Positions 33,545 to 44,966 of a stretch of DNA of 50,475 nt are shown here, one piece after another (the first letter of the stretch is position 1; each line of letters begins with the position of its first letter). The translations under genes were made by a program, and so were the position numbers. The notes under the pieces are model-generated. The model saw only the letters and a program-made list of their open reading frames with translations. It was not told the origin of the DNA and did not search any database. This DNA is from Flammula alnicola (lineage: Eukaryota > Basidiomycota > Agaricomycetes > Agaricales > Strophariaceae). The stretch covers positions 1-50,475 of the forward strand of contig JADNRV010000342.1 in NCBI GenBank assembly GCA_015499995.1, given 5' to 3'.

Positions 33545-34987
33545 ATGACCGAAGTGACCGCTCCCCTTGATGCCCCTCAGGCCAACAACAACCAAGTTGG
33601 CAATGAGCAAGCTGCCCAAGCAGATCTGCCGGCTGCTAGAGTACCTCGTACTCATATCAGCCCAGAGGTAGCTATTATTCTCAAGGGATTATCTATGTAT
33701 AACAAGCTCGAGGCAAACAAAAAAATCGAACTTGCTAACATCTCCAGGATGTCAAAAACTGCGAACAACGCCCTCGATCCAACCAATTACCCTAACAAAG
33801 GCTCAGATATAGCCTCCCTGATCACGATCGATGAAGACGATCTATCCGATGTACTGGATGACAACATCCGAGAACATTACAAAGATGTCATGACTATCTC
33901 CGTGACGAAATGGCTCGCGGGAATTCAGAAGACCAAAGGTGAGAGCCAATCATTGAAGAGACCGCTCGCTTCTTCAGACGTTGTCGAAAAATCGCTCGAG
34001 GCGAGATTGGCAAAGAGACGTTGCATGAACGGGGCAGATATCGTACCCCGAGTTGTAGGTGTACCTGCTACGATTATTTTCCCTCAAATTATGTTCGATA
34101 CAGAGGATTGCGTCGCAATACCTCTTCCTTTCTTTCTAAACAAGAATCTGCGTTACATAATTGACAGCGCGGCAATGCTGGATACAGTTAAAGCGAACCC
34201 GTTGGACGGCATGTCCAAAGGGTTAAAAATCCTGGACATCGCGAAGCTGTCTAACAAGCTCGGCGCTGAGCTATCTTTAACATGCAGCCAGTGGTCAGAG
34301 GCCGGCTGGCAAATGTACAGATTTCAACAAGAGCGAGACAAGGAGGGACCATCCGGCAGCTTTGCTGGGTGGTTCTCTGATCATTTTAATTTCTTCAATT
34401 CACAGATTGACAAAGACGATACATACGAGGCCTGGAAGTCTCTAGAGCTTGAACTCCATCAAGAATTCCGGAGCGAGAAGAAAGAATACAACGCCGCGCA
34501 TTATGCCGACCTTTATGCCCTCGCAAAATCCGAGGCCAAGACATGGGCTCGCACCCTCGAGGTTTTGCAGGGTCTGGGAAAATCACAGAATTTCCCACCT
34601 CGTAGCGGTGGCAGCAACGGACGGTTCTCACGTCCTGGCAACTCCTACTCTTCATCCACCAACTCCTCTCCCTTTCCATCTGGCAGCTCGAAGTCTCCCC
34701 TCCCCGCTTGCTGCATCTTATGCGCCCGGAGGGGCCACACCATCCTATCCCACTCTAACAACACAACGCCCGCAAAATCCAGTGACGGAAAACCTACCTG
34801 GGCGAAATACTCCAACCGAATTCTCCGAGCGCCCGACAACAAAGAAATCTGCATCCGTTTCAATCTCAAGGGCGATCGATCGGAATGCTCCCATCCCAAA
34901 GACGAGCGCGCCCACATCTGCTCTTACTGTGGAAAAGGTCACCATGCATTCTCCTGGACCTGCCACGTGCACCCTTCCGACGTTTGA
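33545..34987 (+). CDS. Gag-like protein with zinc knuckles
   Basis: The frame starts at ATG 33545 and gives 480 residues without introns. The N-terminal third is polar and may multimerise. The middle is alpha-helical in composition. The C-terminus is rich in S/G/P and carries two cysteine-histidine motifs, CILCARRGHTILSH and CSYCGKGHHAFSWTC, typical of nucleic-acid-binding knuckles. It overlaps the RT frame by 44 nt, in a different register, a layout common for retroelement gag and pol. Confidence 0.8.
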   Translation: MTEVTAPLDAPQANNNQVGNEQAAQADLPAARVPRTHISPEVAIILKGLSMYNKLEANKKIELANISRMSKTANNALDPTNYPNKGSDIASLITIDEDDLSDVLDDNIREHYKDVMTISVTKWLAGIQKTKGESQSLKRPLASSDVVEKSLEARLAKRRCMNGADIVPRVVGVPATIIFPQIMFDTEDCVAIPLPFFLNKNLRYIIDSAAMLDTVKANPLDGMSKGLKILDIAKLSNKLGAELSLTCSQWSEAGWQMYRFQQERDKEGPSGSFAGWFSDHFNFFNSQIDKDDTYEAWKSLELELHQEFRSEKKEYNAAHYADLYALAKSEAKTWARTLEVLQGLGKSQNFPPRSGGSNGRFSRPGNSYSSSTNSSPFPSGSSKSPLPACCILCARRGHTILSHSNNTTPAKSSDGKPTWAKYSNRILRAPDNKEICIRFNLKGDRSECSHPKDERAHICSYCGKGHHAFSWTCHVHPSDV

Positions 34988-37094
34988 AGAATTCCTAGCT
35001 ACCTCGCGCCCACCTTGCCTTACTTACACCGATTTTTCTTCTTCTATTTTCCATAGACCAAAGTTTGACCCTTCAATTCACCTTCACGAAGACATATTTT
35101 CTAGAGTAATCCATCCATATAACGCAGCTGCTTTCGAATCCCTTTTAGACAAACATAACCTTACTTCTTCTTACCCTCTCCTCGTAGATAATTTATTGCA
35201 CGGTTTTCCTTTAGGGCGCATGCCTAACATTCGAGAGACCGTCATTCTTCCACATAACCCTTCATTTTTCGAACACATTGACACTATTCAGGACTATCTC
35301 CGCAAGGAGGTCGCATCTGGCCGCATGTCTGGACCATACACCCGCGAAGAGGTCGAACGTACTCTTCGCGGCCCATTCCACGCATCTCCCATCATCGCAG
35401 TTGTTCAACCCCAACCAGGTGGCGCTCCAGACAAAGTACGAATCTGCCGACACCTCTCGAAGAGCACCAGAGAACACAATTCCGTCAATTCACACATCGC
35501 CAAAGAAGACTTCCCTACGAGATTTGACACTGCGTCAAAGGTCGCTGATATCGTGAGTACTCAATATCATAAAAATTTACCCTTTCTATCCACCCCATTA
35601 CACCGACTCTCTGCGTTTAGTGCGAGAGTCTGGTTTTCTATCTATTGCGTACATATCTTCGGGTATTTGCCACATCTGTGTGTTACCCTTCAGAACTCGA
35701 TCATGTCGAGGACTGTCCATCCGGCTCAGGCCATATCTCGCGACTCATCCGCATCATACCCATTGTCACGATTACGATTTACGATCCACGATCTACGATT
35801 CACGATTTACGATTTACGATTTACGATTTACGATTTATGATCCATCCTCATGCCTCTCACATCGAGCAGCCGGCTTACCTTTTCCTTGTCAGATTGCACA
35901 TGCCCCTCCTGGCACGCAAGTCTGTACCCTCGACATTGCGAAATTCCATCGCACATGCCCAGTTCACCCATCGCACAAGCCCTGGTTGGTCGTCCAAGGG
36001 CTTCCGGGCCAATTTTTCATCGATCATGCACACCCATTCGGCGCCGCCTGCGCGAGCAGCAATTCTAGCATGGCGTCGAATGCGTCCGTCGACATTTGGG
36101 ATGGCGAAGGCGTCGCACCCGTACCAAAGTACGAAGACGATCTAAATGTCTTCCGATTCCCTTCATCCACCGGAATTTATGTCGATGGCGATTTCTCGTA
36201 CAATTACGACAAGGCCGAGATGCTTCGCCGCATCGCACCCCTGGGCATTCTGTGGCACGAAGAAAAAGGAGACGACGCATTCAAATTCATCACCACATTC
36301 ATTGGGTTCCTCTGGGACATTCCGAACAAACTCGTCAGCCTACCCGAAGAAAAGCGTCTCAAGTTCTTCGGCCGCGTTCGACAATTCCTCGACAGGTTTT
36401 CGGGGCATCCTTGCCAACTACTGGATGTCCAGAAAATCCACGGGTCCCTGTGTCATATCTCCTTCGTTTACAGGGAGGGCCGCTCACATCTCGCTTCCCT
36501 CTCGAACTTCGCATCAAAATTCCCAGCAGACAGAGAATATGCCATACTGTTCCCACCAAAATCGGTCATCTCCGATCTCAAGTGGTGGCTCAATACGCTC
36601 TCCATCATCGGAGTCTCGAGGACATTGCGCCCTCGAGGCCTCACCAGGGACTTACACCTTTTCGTTGACGCCTCGACATCCTGGGGCATTGGCGTTGTGA
36701 TGGGCGATGAATGGGCGGCATTCCGTCTTCGGCCATCCTGGAAGATTTTCGGCAGGGATATCTGTTGGCTGGAAACAGTCGCGATAGAGCTGCTGGTCTA
36801 TTTCCTACAGGCCAGTGGATTTCACGACATCCGCCTTCTCATCCACTCCGACAACATCGGCACCATTGGCGCGCTCGACAAAGGCCGTAGCCGCAACCAT
36901 CACATCAACCTATCAGTCAGGCGTACTTACGCCATCCTCCTCCCATTATTCATCACCCAGAGCTCGCATACGTCGCTTCAGCTGCGAATCCTGCAGACCC
37001 TATCTCGCGCGGAGAACCAGGGTTGCAGGGTAAGCAAATTTTTCCGTCTTTCACGCTCCCAGATGAGCTTCGCGCCTGTTTTTACAATGTCTAG
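34944..37094 (+). CDS. Reverse transcriptase-RNase H, intron-containing, one frameshift
   Basis: The ATG at 34944 has a good context (GTCACCATGC). Exon 1 (34944-35552) joins exon 2 (from 35893) in phase 0 across a 340-nt intron (GTGAGTACT...CTTGTCAG). RT signatures are RGPFHASPIIAV, TLDIAKFHRTCP and the catalytic YEDD. RNase H follows with LFVDASTSWGIGVVMG, the LETVAIEL glutamate and HSDNIGTIGAL. Near 36950-36956 the frame moves by one base; the continuing frame contains AYVASAANPADPISRGEPG, the conserved end of these RNase H domains, and stops at 37092-37094. A single missing base, probably in a T run, explains this. Apart from that the catalytic residues are intact. Confidence 0.85.
35767..35840. 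repeat. 7-bp tandem repeat (TTTACGA) inside the RT intron
   Basis: About ten units of TTTACGA with a few variants (TCTACGA, TTCACGA, TCCACGA). The unit length keeps three frames open, which explains the spurious long frames through the intron. Confidence 0.85.
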
Positions 37095-37416
37095 TTTAAA
37101 TCCATTCATCTTTTCGGCAGCGCGTGCTGTCGAGAGAGACGTGGGTGAAGACGTCAAGTCTTTACCGCGCCCCACGTTTCTCATAGTTTTAATTCCAATC
37201 CCTTTGCACATACTTTCTCGCATTCTGTAGCACATAGTACTCATTCAATTTCTGATCAGAATTCCATATCATCATGCTTTCATCCCATTCTTTGCACAAT
37301 ACCACAATTTCATCATCCATATCTTCAGCATCTCCTCAATTGCACTCACATGTATCATCATCACAAAACTTTCCCTCTCTGCACGTACCATTATCTTCGA
37401 TTTCGCGCACATTTCC

Positions 37417-38786
37417 TTGCCATACTACCAGTCACTTACAGACAGATTTACCTTCGAATCACACCACCCTCTCATCGCCACGCCATCAGGCCTCTTCACG
37501 AACTATCCTTCCCGCGAGGCATCACGCATCATCAAACCACGCAAGCCCAAGGCTGGATGCAACATTGCAGATAGCGCCCTCCGTCCTCACGTTGCAGCTG
37601 GGGATCGCTTATTCGCGTGGGATACCCCATTCGCCAAACAACACCGCTCTCGACTCAACAATCTCATCCCTGATGAACTCGTCGAGCCGGTCATGATGAC
37701 TATCCGCGGCGCTCTCGCACCGGCGACAAAATCGTCCTACGCCGCAGGTCCTTTACGCTGGACTCAATTCTGTGACAAATACTCCATTTCCGAAGAAGAC
37801 AGAATGCCAGCATCATACGCACTCATCTGCGCTTTCATCGCAGAACACAAGGGCCTGCACCCAGGTGGCACGATCAAAGGATGGCTCTCCGGTATTCGAA
37901 GCTGGCACCTTATCAACTATGCACCTTGGCACGGCGAAGATGATGTCTGGGTCGACTTTGCTCGCAAAGCGGCGAACAAGGAGGGAGCCAAACACAAACG
38001 CCCTCTGCGGGCGCCAGTCTCCGTCGAACATCTTTCATGCCTGCGTCGCACCCTCACGCTATCCAATCCTTTCCATGCAGCAGTGTGGGCAGTCGCGCTC
38101 TGCACATTCTGGGGTTGCCGGCGCTTGGGCGAAACGACCGTCTCCGTCGATGCCTCTTTCGATCCTTTCTATCATGTTACCCGATCATCCCAGTATGTAT
38201 CCATTATTCTTTCCACGATTTCAGTTTGCTCATTCACCCTAGCGTGACTTTCCGCACATTGCGAGACGGTACGCGATCGGCACATTTCCGCATACCTTGG
38301 ACGAAAACCACCAAAGAAGAGGGCGCCACGATCATTTTGACTGCTCGCGACGACTCCTTATGCCCTTGCAAAGCCCTCCAGAATCATCTTAATGTCAATG
38401 CCGACATCCCAGCTTCCGCAGGACTTTTCGCCTATCGACTACCATCAGGCGGCGTTAAGAACATGATAAAACATACTTTCCTCGACTTCGTATCATCCAT
38501 CTGGAAATCGGCGTTACTGGCTCACGTTCTGGGTCACAGCTTCCGTATCGGAGGGGCTGTCGAACTTCTCCTGGCAGGCGTACCCCCGGAGATTGTAGCC
38601 GCTACTGGCGGATGGACGTCACTCGCGTTCCTGCTATATTGGCGGCGCATGGAGGAGATCTTACCCATGAGCACATCGAAGGCTTACAAGAGGAGTCACG
38701 TCGACGAGCTGGCTGCTATTTTCGAACAATTCCGCATCAATCATAACATTTCTCAACCATCCATTGACGCTTTAACAGACGCTTAG
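37417..38786 (+). CDS. Tyrosine recombinase of the retroelement
   Basis: The coding part is open from at least 37417; no ATG is found at the start, so a further 5' exon spliced near 37417-37450 is likely. A 50-nt intron (38193-38242, GTATGTATC...CACCCTAG) interrupts it. The N-terminal half (PATKSSYAAGPLRWTQFC) is the core-binding domain. The catalytic domain has the first arginine in WGCRRLGET, the HSFRIGGA box, a GGW and the nucleophile tyrosine in FLLYWRR, so the set is complete. The protein ends at 38786. It would insert the circular cDNA without a DDE integrase. Confidence 0.85.
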
Positions 38787-38849
38787 TATTTAGCATCAGC
38801 TCAACTTTATTACCTCAATTAGCTTACCTTCTTCTGCTCGCACATGTAT

Positions 38850-39387
38850 CTTTCTGCTTGAATCACGAATTTCCGACCAATGCTCATAAAAGATGTCCGT
38901 TTAATTATACACCAGAGTTCCACTCGAGTTGGGGTGCCAGTCTGGATTTGTGCCTATGTCTGCCTATCCAACCTGCCAGCTGTGAGTTTCACTCTGGTTG
39001 GTATAGCAGGTTTGGTTCTCGGCATACATATGCCACAAATCGACTTGTCCAGACGCTCAGGACTTTCTCGGGCTTCTCAGCATTCATTTTCGAAATCCGG
39101 ATTTGAAATGCCGAATATCTTTGGATCGCATGCGTGCTTGGTCATCGACCCGGCCCGATCCAAAGCGGATGCCTTTTGAACATACGCCCACGGTCCAGGT
39201 GATCGGTGGATGGACGGTTCAAAGCTCCGAAATTTCGAATATTCGCAAAGCCCGCGAAAGCCCAGGCACAAACAAGAAAACCGGTGTTAGGTTATCTTGC
39301 ACATCCAAAATACATTCTCATCTCATCCTCATCACGCTCATTGTATTTGGTGGAATTCACGCCAAGTTATCTTATCGCCGTCTGACC
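38850..39387. other. 3' flank of the retroelement, no gene recognised
   Basis: Short open frames on both strands lack motifs. A GTTATCTTATCGCCG word near 39364 is reminiscent of GGATAAGATAAAG near 33313 in inverted sense, but the match is too short to fix the element's end. Confidence 0.35.
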
Positions 39388-40159
39388 TGGTCAGTCAATA
39401 ATAGTCAGTCAATACGGTCAGAGTCAATAGTCAATGACTGACCTTGACTGACCTTCCTCGGAAATCTCGGCCTTACTAAATCGGAGGAGTTAGGACGTTC
39501 CGGTATTCAAGAATCGAGATTCTGACCGACCCACAGCTCGGACAGTCCGGACAGTCCACACCGCTGCCTTACTAAATCAGTCATGCCTGCCGCCTCCACA
39601 GACTTTATTAACGACAGTTTCCGGGGCTGTTCTTCTCAGTTCTCGGTTTCTCATGCATAGATAGACATAAATGGAATTTAAATTTAAATGATTGTATTTC
39701 TTGATGGCAAAAAGAGATATCGAGGAGAAGGGATAGAAAAGAGAACAACTGGCGGGAGCGAAAGAGATTGAGGGTACATCCACAGAAACCAGAATAAGAG
39801 TCGAGAGCGCAACAATGAGAAGAGAAGAAAAAGAAGAACGAAACAAGACTATATGAGCCATCTGACTCAAAGGGTGACCGCACTGGACTTTTTGGAGCAA
39901 TTTTGGAGGCATGAGTGATGAAAGTTGAAATAACGACGCTACAAGGTCTCAATACTATTATATATCCCTTCTAGAGTGTAGGCCACTGTGTTCTCAAATG
40001 AATCTAAAGCTGGAGAGGGTGTCATGACATGATGTTCACTGCTTGCGGTGCTAGCCATCCCAAAATGGGCACTGACCAGTCAATAATTTGACTGACCGGG
40101 TCAGCCCATTGACGGTCAATCACTGACGGTCAAACATTGACCGTTATTGACTGACCTTG
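39388..40159. repeat. Inverted clusters of GTCAGTCAATA / TATTGACTGAC
   Basis: The left cluster (39388-39455) and right cluster (40073-40159) are built of TTGACTGACC and its complement, with the outermost GGTCAGTCAATAA inverted between ends. The 770-bp interval may be a MITE with subterminal repeats. No target duplication was found, so this remains tentative. Minus-strand frames inside (39577-39952) are low-complexity F/S-rich and not convincing. Confidence 0.45.
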
Positions 40160-41730
40160 ACAACACTGCGGGAAAGCTACAGAGCACGAACCGCCAGTTG
40201 TAGCCCGGTATCGCAAAAGGGGTGTTCACATGAACACTTATCACCCTATGGTTGAGTTCAAAATAAGGCGCTCGTGGAGTACGCCAGCGGCCATCGTCGA
40301 TCTGCCGTTATCACAGGAGGATATTTCCAACTATGCAATGAGGCGAGGTCTAGACCCCCAGCCTTTGACATTTCTTGCGATGACGTCGTTGAAACCTCTT
40401 CTGCGCGAGAAACTGACAGTTTTAAGGCTATAGCTTGGGCTGGAGGATGCGTCTTGAGGCCAACTGGGCGCACAATGTCGTGCTAGCCCAACTGCAGGCA
40501 AAAATTGTTGCAGCACAGAAGGGCACGTCGGGCTGTACAAAGGCAACGGTTTCCCCTGGAACTCCGTTCCATCTTGATATGATAAGTCGGAATGCCAAGT
40601 AAGTATTCGCTTCAGAGTGTGTTCTCGTACGCCCGAAATCTATCACAGGGAGAGGTATTCGGTTTTGATCTTCTATCCACGTCGCTCGACAGGAAAAGGT
40701 GTACCTGCCCACGCAGCACCGAAAGTGTGGAGCGTTGCTCCAATAGGTATTGGTATATAGTTGATTTGCATGTTAGGAGGATGGAATCGCCGGAGTTCCA
40801 GCAGGGACAGTTGATGTTTATCCTGATTATGTAGCATCAGCCTCAAAGCATATACATGTGTTAGTCATGACCACTCGAAGGCTCACCTGCCCATGCAAAG
40901 ACGACTTGCAGCCTCACAACCTCCAGGAGACATTTGTGGGCGATTTTCAGAAAGGGTTTCGGCGCAATCGGGAGTTACCGGAAATTTGATGTATACGGAT
41001 TGTGGAGCCCCAAGGCGAACCCGGAGAGAGGAATGAGGGAGTAAACTACGGTCTGAGTTCGTTCCTTGAACGTCATTGCTGGATGGCTCTGCAAACGTGA
41101 TTTAACAAGTAAACCAAAAATTCTATTGCTGCAAGGAATGTGCCATACATAGCCCAGAACTTCGGAATTTCGACTTGTCCCCAGGTCCCCCACCGAGCTG
41201 ACTGTTGTGGTGCGGGCTGAATCGGCTTGGAAGAAGCATTAAATAAGGCCAAAGGCAAGGCTTTTGACAGGCAATTCCTACAGTGAAGTGGAAGTTCGTG
41301 GGGTGTTCTTGATCATGAGGAACGAATAAGAACGGAGGGTCGAAGGGGTTGGAAGAAAAACAGGACAGAGACCTTGAAGTTGAAATTGAATTCAGAATTG
41401 ACGCGTTGTTTGTGTACATGCACGTGATGGTTGAAAGTCCTGCAGTAGTACTACGGGTTCACCAAACACTGCCAACAGAATAAAGGGCAGGGACGACACC
41501 TTCAGTAACATACGGAAGTATGTAATACGGTTCCATGGCGCAAGCATGTGGATGTGATGCGAAAAACCCCACAAGGTCATCGATGTTCACGCGAGTCGCG
41601 CACAGCCTGCTTTAGCAGTGCTTGTCTTCAGACGCTTAGTCAGCATCCCAGCTCATTCTCATCGTATTATTTCTCGCTTCCTTCTTCGACTTGCGTCTAC
41701 CCTGGGACACTGCAGCACGGTAGCACGAGG
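40160..41730. other. Intergenic; promoter-side duplication at its right end
   Basis: Short open frames near 40230-40490 lack motifs. From about 41600 to 41730 the sequence matches, in inverted orientation, the upstream region of the NACHT pseudogene (5145-5270), including AGCAGTGCTTGTCTTCAGA. Confidence 0.45.
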
Positions 41731-44618
41731 ATGTCCTACAACGGCCGCTACGTCCATGATCTTACCTTGAGAGGCGAGGCACCGGCAGGACCTTCTACCA
41801 CCCCTAACGCAGACGGCGGTAGCCAGTGGCTGAACCCAGATATTATGGATACGCCTGCTCGTGAGCATTGATATGTAATTTACATATAACTCCAATCCTG
41901 AAGTCGTTCTCCATATAGGCGTGCGCATGGGCAGAATACACACGAGTTGGCAGCACCGGCAGAATGACCTGTCCACCCCCGTCGCCGATGGTTTCTCCCA
42001 AGCCATCACAAGAAAGACGGCCTTGGATGATGTGGTCAACCCTACTGCCGATTCTCTTTTTAGTCCCGCTCAAGATATCAATTTTAAGCGCGACTTCGGG
42101 GAATGGTTTCAGCCGGATGATGCGGTGACACCTTACGGTGAGTAACGATATCCAACATAGACACCCATGAATGCTAATATATTACATCTCACCTGTTCTA
42201 CACATAGGTATGCTAGAAAGGAGGGCAAGTCTTGGCGCATCGCACAACTCCGACGAACGACGTGATCCTCCTAGATGTCTTTCAGGCACTCGCGACCTCG
42301 TTTTGAAGAAGATAATGGATTGGCTTCAGTCGGGTTCTGATTCAAAGATAATGTGGATGTACGGTCGAGCGGGAGCAGGGAAATCAGCGATCGCGCAAAC
42401 CATTGCAGATTTGTGCTCAGCGAAACAACTCCTCGCAGCCAGTTTCTTCTGGTTTCGGGCTGCCCACGGTCGTAATGACGAAACTCGTGTGATATCCACC
42501 TTAGCCTACCAGTTGGTCCTCGAAATCCCCGAGATACGTCGTCTGGTCGAAAAGGCAATCGAAGAAGATTCTCTGCTCCTTTCTCGGCCACTCGAGAAGC
42601 AGCTTGAGGACCTTATCATCAAACCTTTGAATAAAATGGTCCTGACCAAAAAAAATGCAATTTCGCTCCCGTTTCGTCCCCGATTTATCATCCTCGATGG
42701 CCTCGATGAATGCGGCACACCTTCAGCCCAGTGTCGTATCCTTCGTCTCCTTTTGTCCGCTATAAATGACCTTAAATTCCCACTTCGTTTCTTGGTGGCC
42801 AGTCGGCCTGAAAAAGCCATTGAGGAAGAGTTTTCTGGAGACTTGAGCTTGCAGACAATCCGCCTTTCCCTCGACGAAACCTACCCCTCCGACACTGACA
42901 TCGGGATGTTCTTGGAAGCAAAATTCAAGGAAATCAATGAAACGCACCCTGGCAGAGGCAACTTCCCTCCATTGTGGCCGTCTAGTAGCGATCTTGAATG
43001 CCTTGCGCGTCAGGCATCTGGAAGTTTTATTTTTGCCCAGATAGCCACGAAATTTATCGCATCAAACCGTCATTCTCCCGCGGAAAGGTTGCACGACATT
43101 CTGAAACTGGGACCTCCTCCTAGGAATCCCATGCCTCCATATCTTGACTCTTTATACTACCATATACTTTCATCAGTCGACATCAGCAAAGTCAGCAATA
43201 TTTTGAGTCTTCTTCTTCTTTTTCAACTGGAACGCAAAGCATCGGTTCTCATGGGAAGTACGCTTTTCGGGAGCCGGAATGAAGAGGCTGACGATACACT
43301 GTCCCAGTTGGAATCAATCATTTCCATACCATCGAACGATTACTCCCAACTCCGAATAATCCACACGACAGTTTCAGACTTTCTTTTGGACCGTTGGCGA
43401 TCAGAGAGATTTTTCGTTGATTTGGAAGTTTCTTATTCGATACTAGTCAATTTGTGTATTGATGCTCTAAATTCCCTCAATTCACCATCACGGACGTCGA
43501 CACGCTATCGATATCGCGGTAAGTCAACATTTATGATGTCCTCTACTCCCCCGTTCTCATATTACATAAATGTACGGTCCATACTAGATCTGAATATGCA
43601 TGATCTGCGTCTCATCTTCATGAAGAACTACTCAAAATTGCGACCAGAATACATTGGTCCTCGTTTTCTTTTGTTTGATTTTGTCCAGCATCTACATTGG
43701 TGTGTGGAGGCTTCAATAACAGAGGGACCTCAGTTCAATGGACAGGTTCCCGACTTTTTAACATGGGTTATGCAAATGGTTCTTGTCGCATTATGCTCTG
43801 GCTGTGACGGAAGTCGTATTGATTATTACACTCTTCTAGCATTACATGCACCGATCAATATCTCCTCATCAGCTCGATTCCATCGATGAATGGTTCCATA
43901 TCCAGCTTTCACTCTATCCACAAGAGGTGTATACTACTCACCTTCTCGCGGTCATCTCCTTGGTCGATATTTCAATGCCTTTCTTACAAATATTTGACGT
44001 TCTTACAGCCCACGTCGATACTCAAGAGGTCTCCCTTTTCAAGCGGATTGACAACATTCGGCTCAGTTTGTTGCAGCTATCCGAAAATGTACATACTTCA
44101 TATCGAAGTCTTATTTCCGGATTTCTCTTGGACCATCTCAGGGCGAAAAAATACTTCATTGGCATGGATAGACAGATAGCTCTTGCCAAACACATATTGG
44201 TTTTTCTTTCTGAACTGCCTGGGTGAGGCCTAAGTTGCTTTGTATTCTTTGTTTCCAATTAACAAGAACATCTCTTCAGCAACAGTGGAGAGATCCTGCC
44301 GGACGACTTGCCTTTAGCAAAGGTCACCCTCAATCTGATACCATTAATTCTGCCACATTCCCCGAAGGTATGGGAGCTGGTGGAGTGCATGGAGCGCCAT
44401 CTGTTGCCCCATATGAAGCTGAACATGTCCATATGTTCAGAGATCAAGCTGGCAGCTCGGGCGATTGATATTTATCAACAGGTGGGTTGCTACTTATTGT
44501 TTCTGAGTTTCTGGCACGAACTTGTATCTTTGGATTTCATGCTATGCTTTCCATAACTCATTCTCATCGCACCTTCTGACAGGAATACCACGCAACACAT
44601 TCAACTTTCGAGCCATGA
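41731..44618 (+). CDS. NACHT-domain STAND NTPase, intact
   Basis: Seven exons (41731-41860, 41919-42137, 42208-43518, 43588-43766, 43840-44222, 44280-44481, 44583-44618) keep one frame and give 819 residues. The fourth intron has a weak GTTATG donor; the others are canonical. A polar N-terminal leader of about 115 residues is followed by the NACHT domain: P-loop GRAGAGKSAIAQ, Walker B FIILDGLDECG, then LVASRPEKAIEEEF. The C-terminal half is helical with no WD40 or ankyrin repeats, as in many basidiomycete members. Fungal NACHT proteins act as signal-dependent NTPase switches in self/non-self recognition. The left-hand pseudogene (2044-5144) is its sister. Confidence 0.88.
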
Positions 44619-44966
44619 TGACCAAACAGCCTGAGAGTGGCCGCAGTGGACGTGATACTTTGGTGATACTGTAGGTTGACTGTAGGAAGTAGTAAACTTC
44701 GCGGTTACCGAAATTGATTTAATTGCGCATGCCCCCTCGACTTGGAACACACCAGGCCAAGAAATTTACTACACATGAACGTTACGACTCTACTCTGGCA
44801 CACGGCTTGCGCCTAAGGCCTAAATTCCGTTCATCTGTCTAGAAAATGTTGTATCCAACGCATACTCACCAGTCAAGGTATGCAAACTAACTGGCTTAAC
44901 GGCTCCCTCATTCGTTCGAGTCGTAGGAGTTGCCCGAGTTGCCTCAGTCGTACGAATTTCCCAAGT
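44619..44966. other. Intergenic with remnants of an acidic repeat
   Basis: From about 44905 to 44966 minus-strand GACTCGGGCAACTCCTACG-like units continue the C-terminal repeat of the neighbouring small secreted protein past its stop. The rest has no supported feature. Confidence 0.5.

Larger units (their letters stand above)
33290..38850 (+). mobile_element. Tyrosine-recombinase retrotransposon, DIRS/Ngaro type
   Basis: Three co-oriented coding units follow in order: Gag-like, reverse transcriptase-RNase H, and tyrosine recombinase. That order with a tyrosine recombinase instead of a DDE integrase defines the DIRS order. I see no methyltransferase domain, which is closer to the Ngaro group. 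Long terminal repeats were not seen. The boundaries given are approximate because neither inverted terminal repeats nor split direct repeats could be matched by eye. Spliceosomal-type introns occur in the RT and recombinase units. Confidence 0.8.

Noticed and set aside
36096..36700. Two further plus-strand frames over the RT-RNase H region
   Set aside because: The true frame carries YEDD and RNase H motifs; these alternatives are basic or serine-rich and have none.
39577..39952. Overlapping F/S-rich minus-strand frames
   Set aside because: They translate purine-rich simple sequence (GAAGAGAAG-like) and differ in frame over the same bases.
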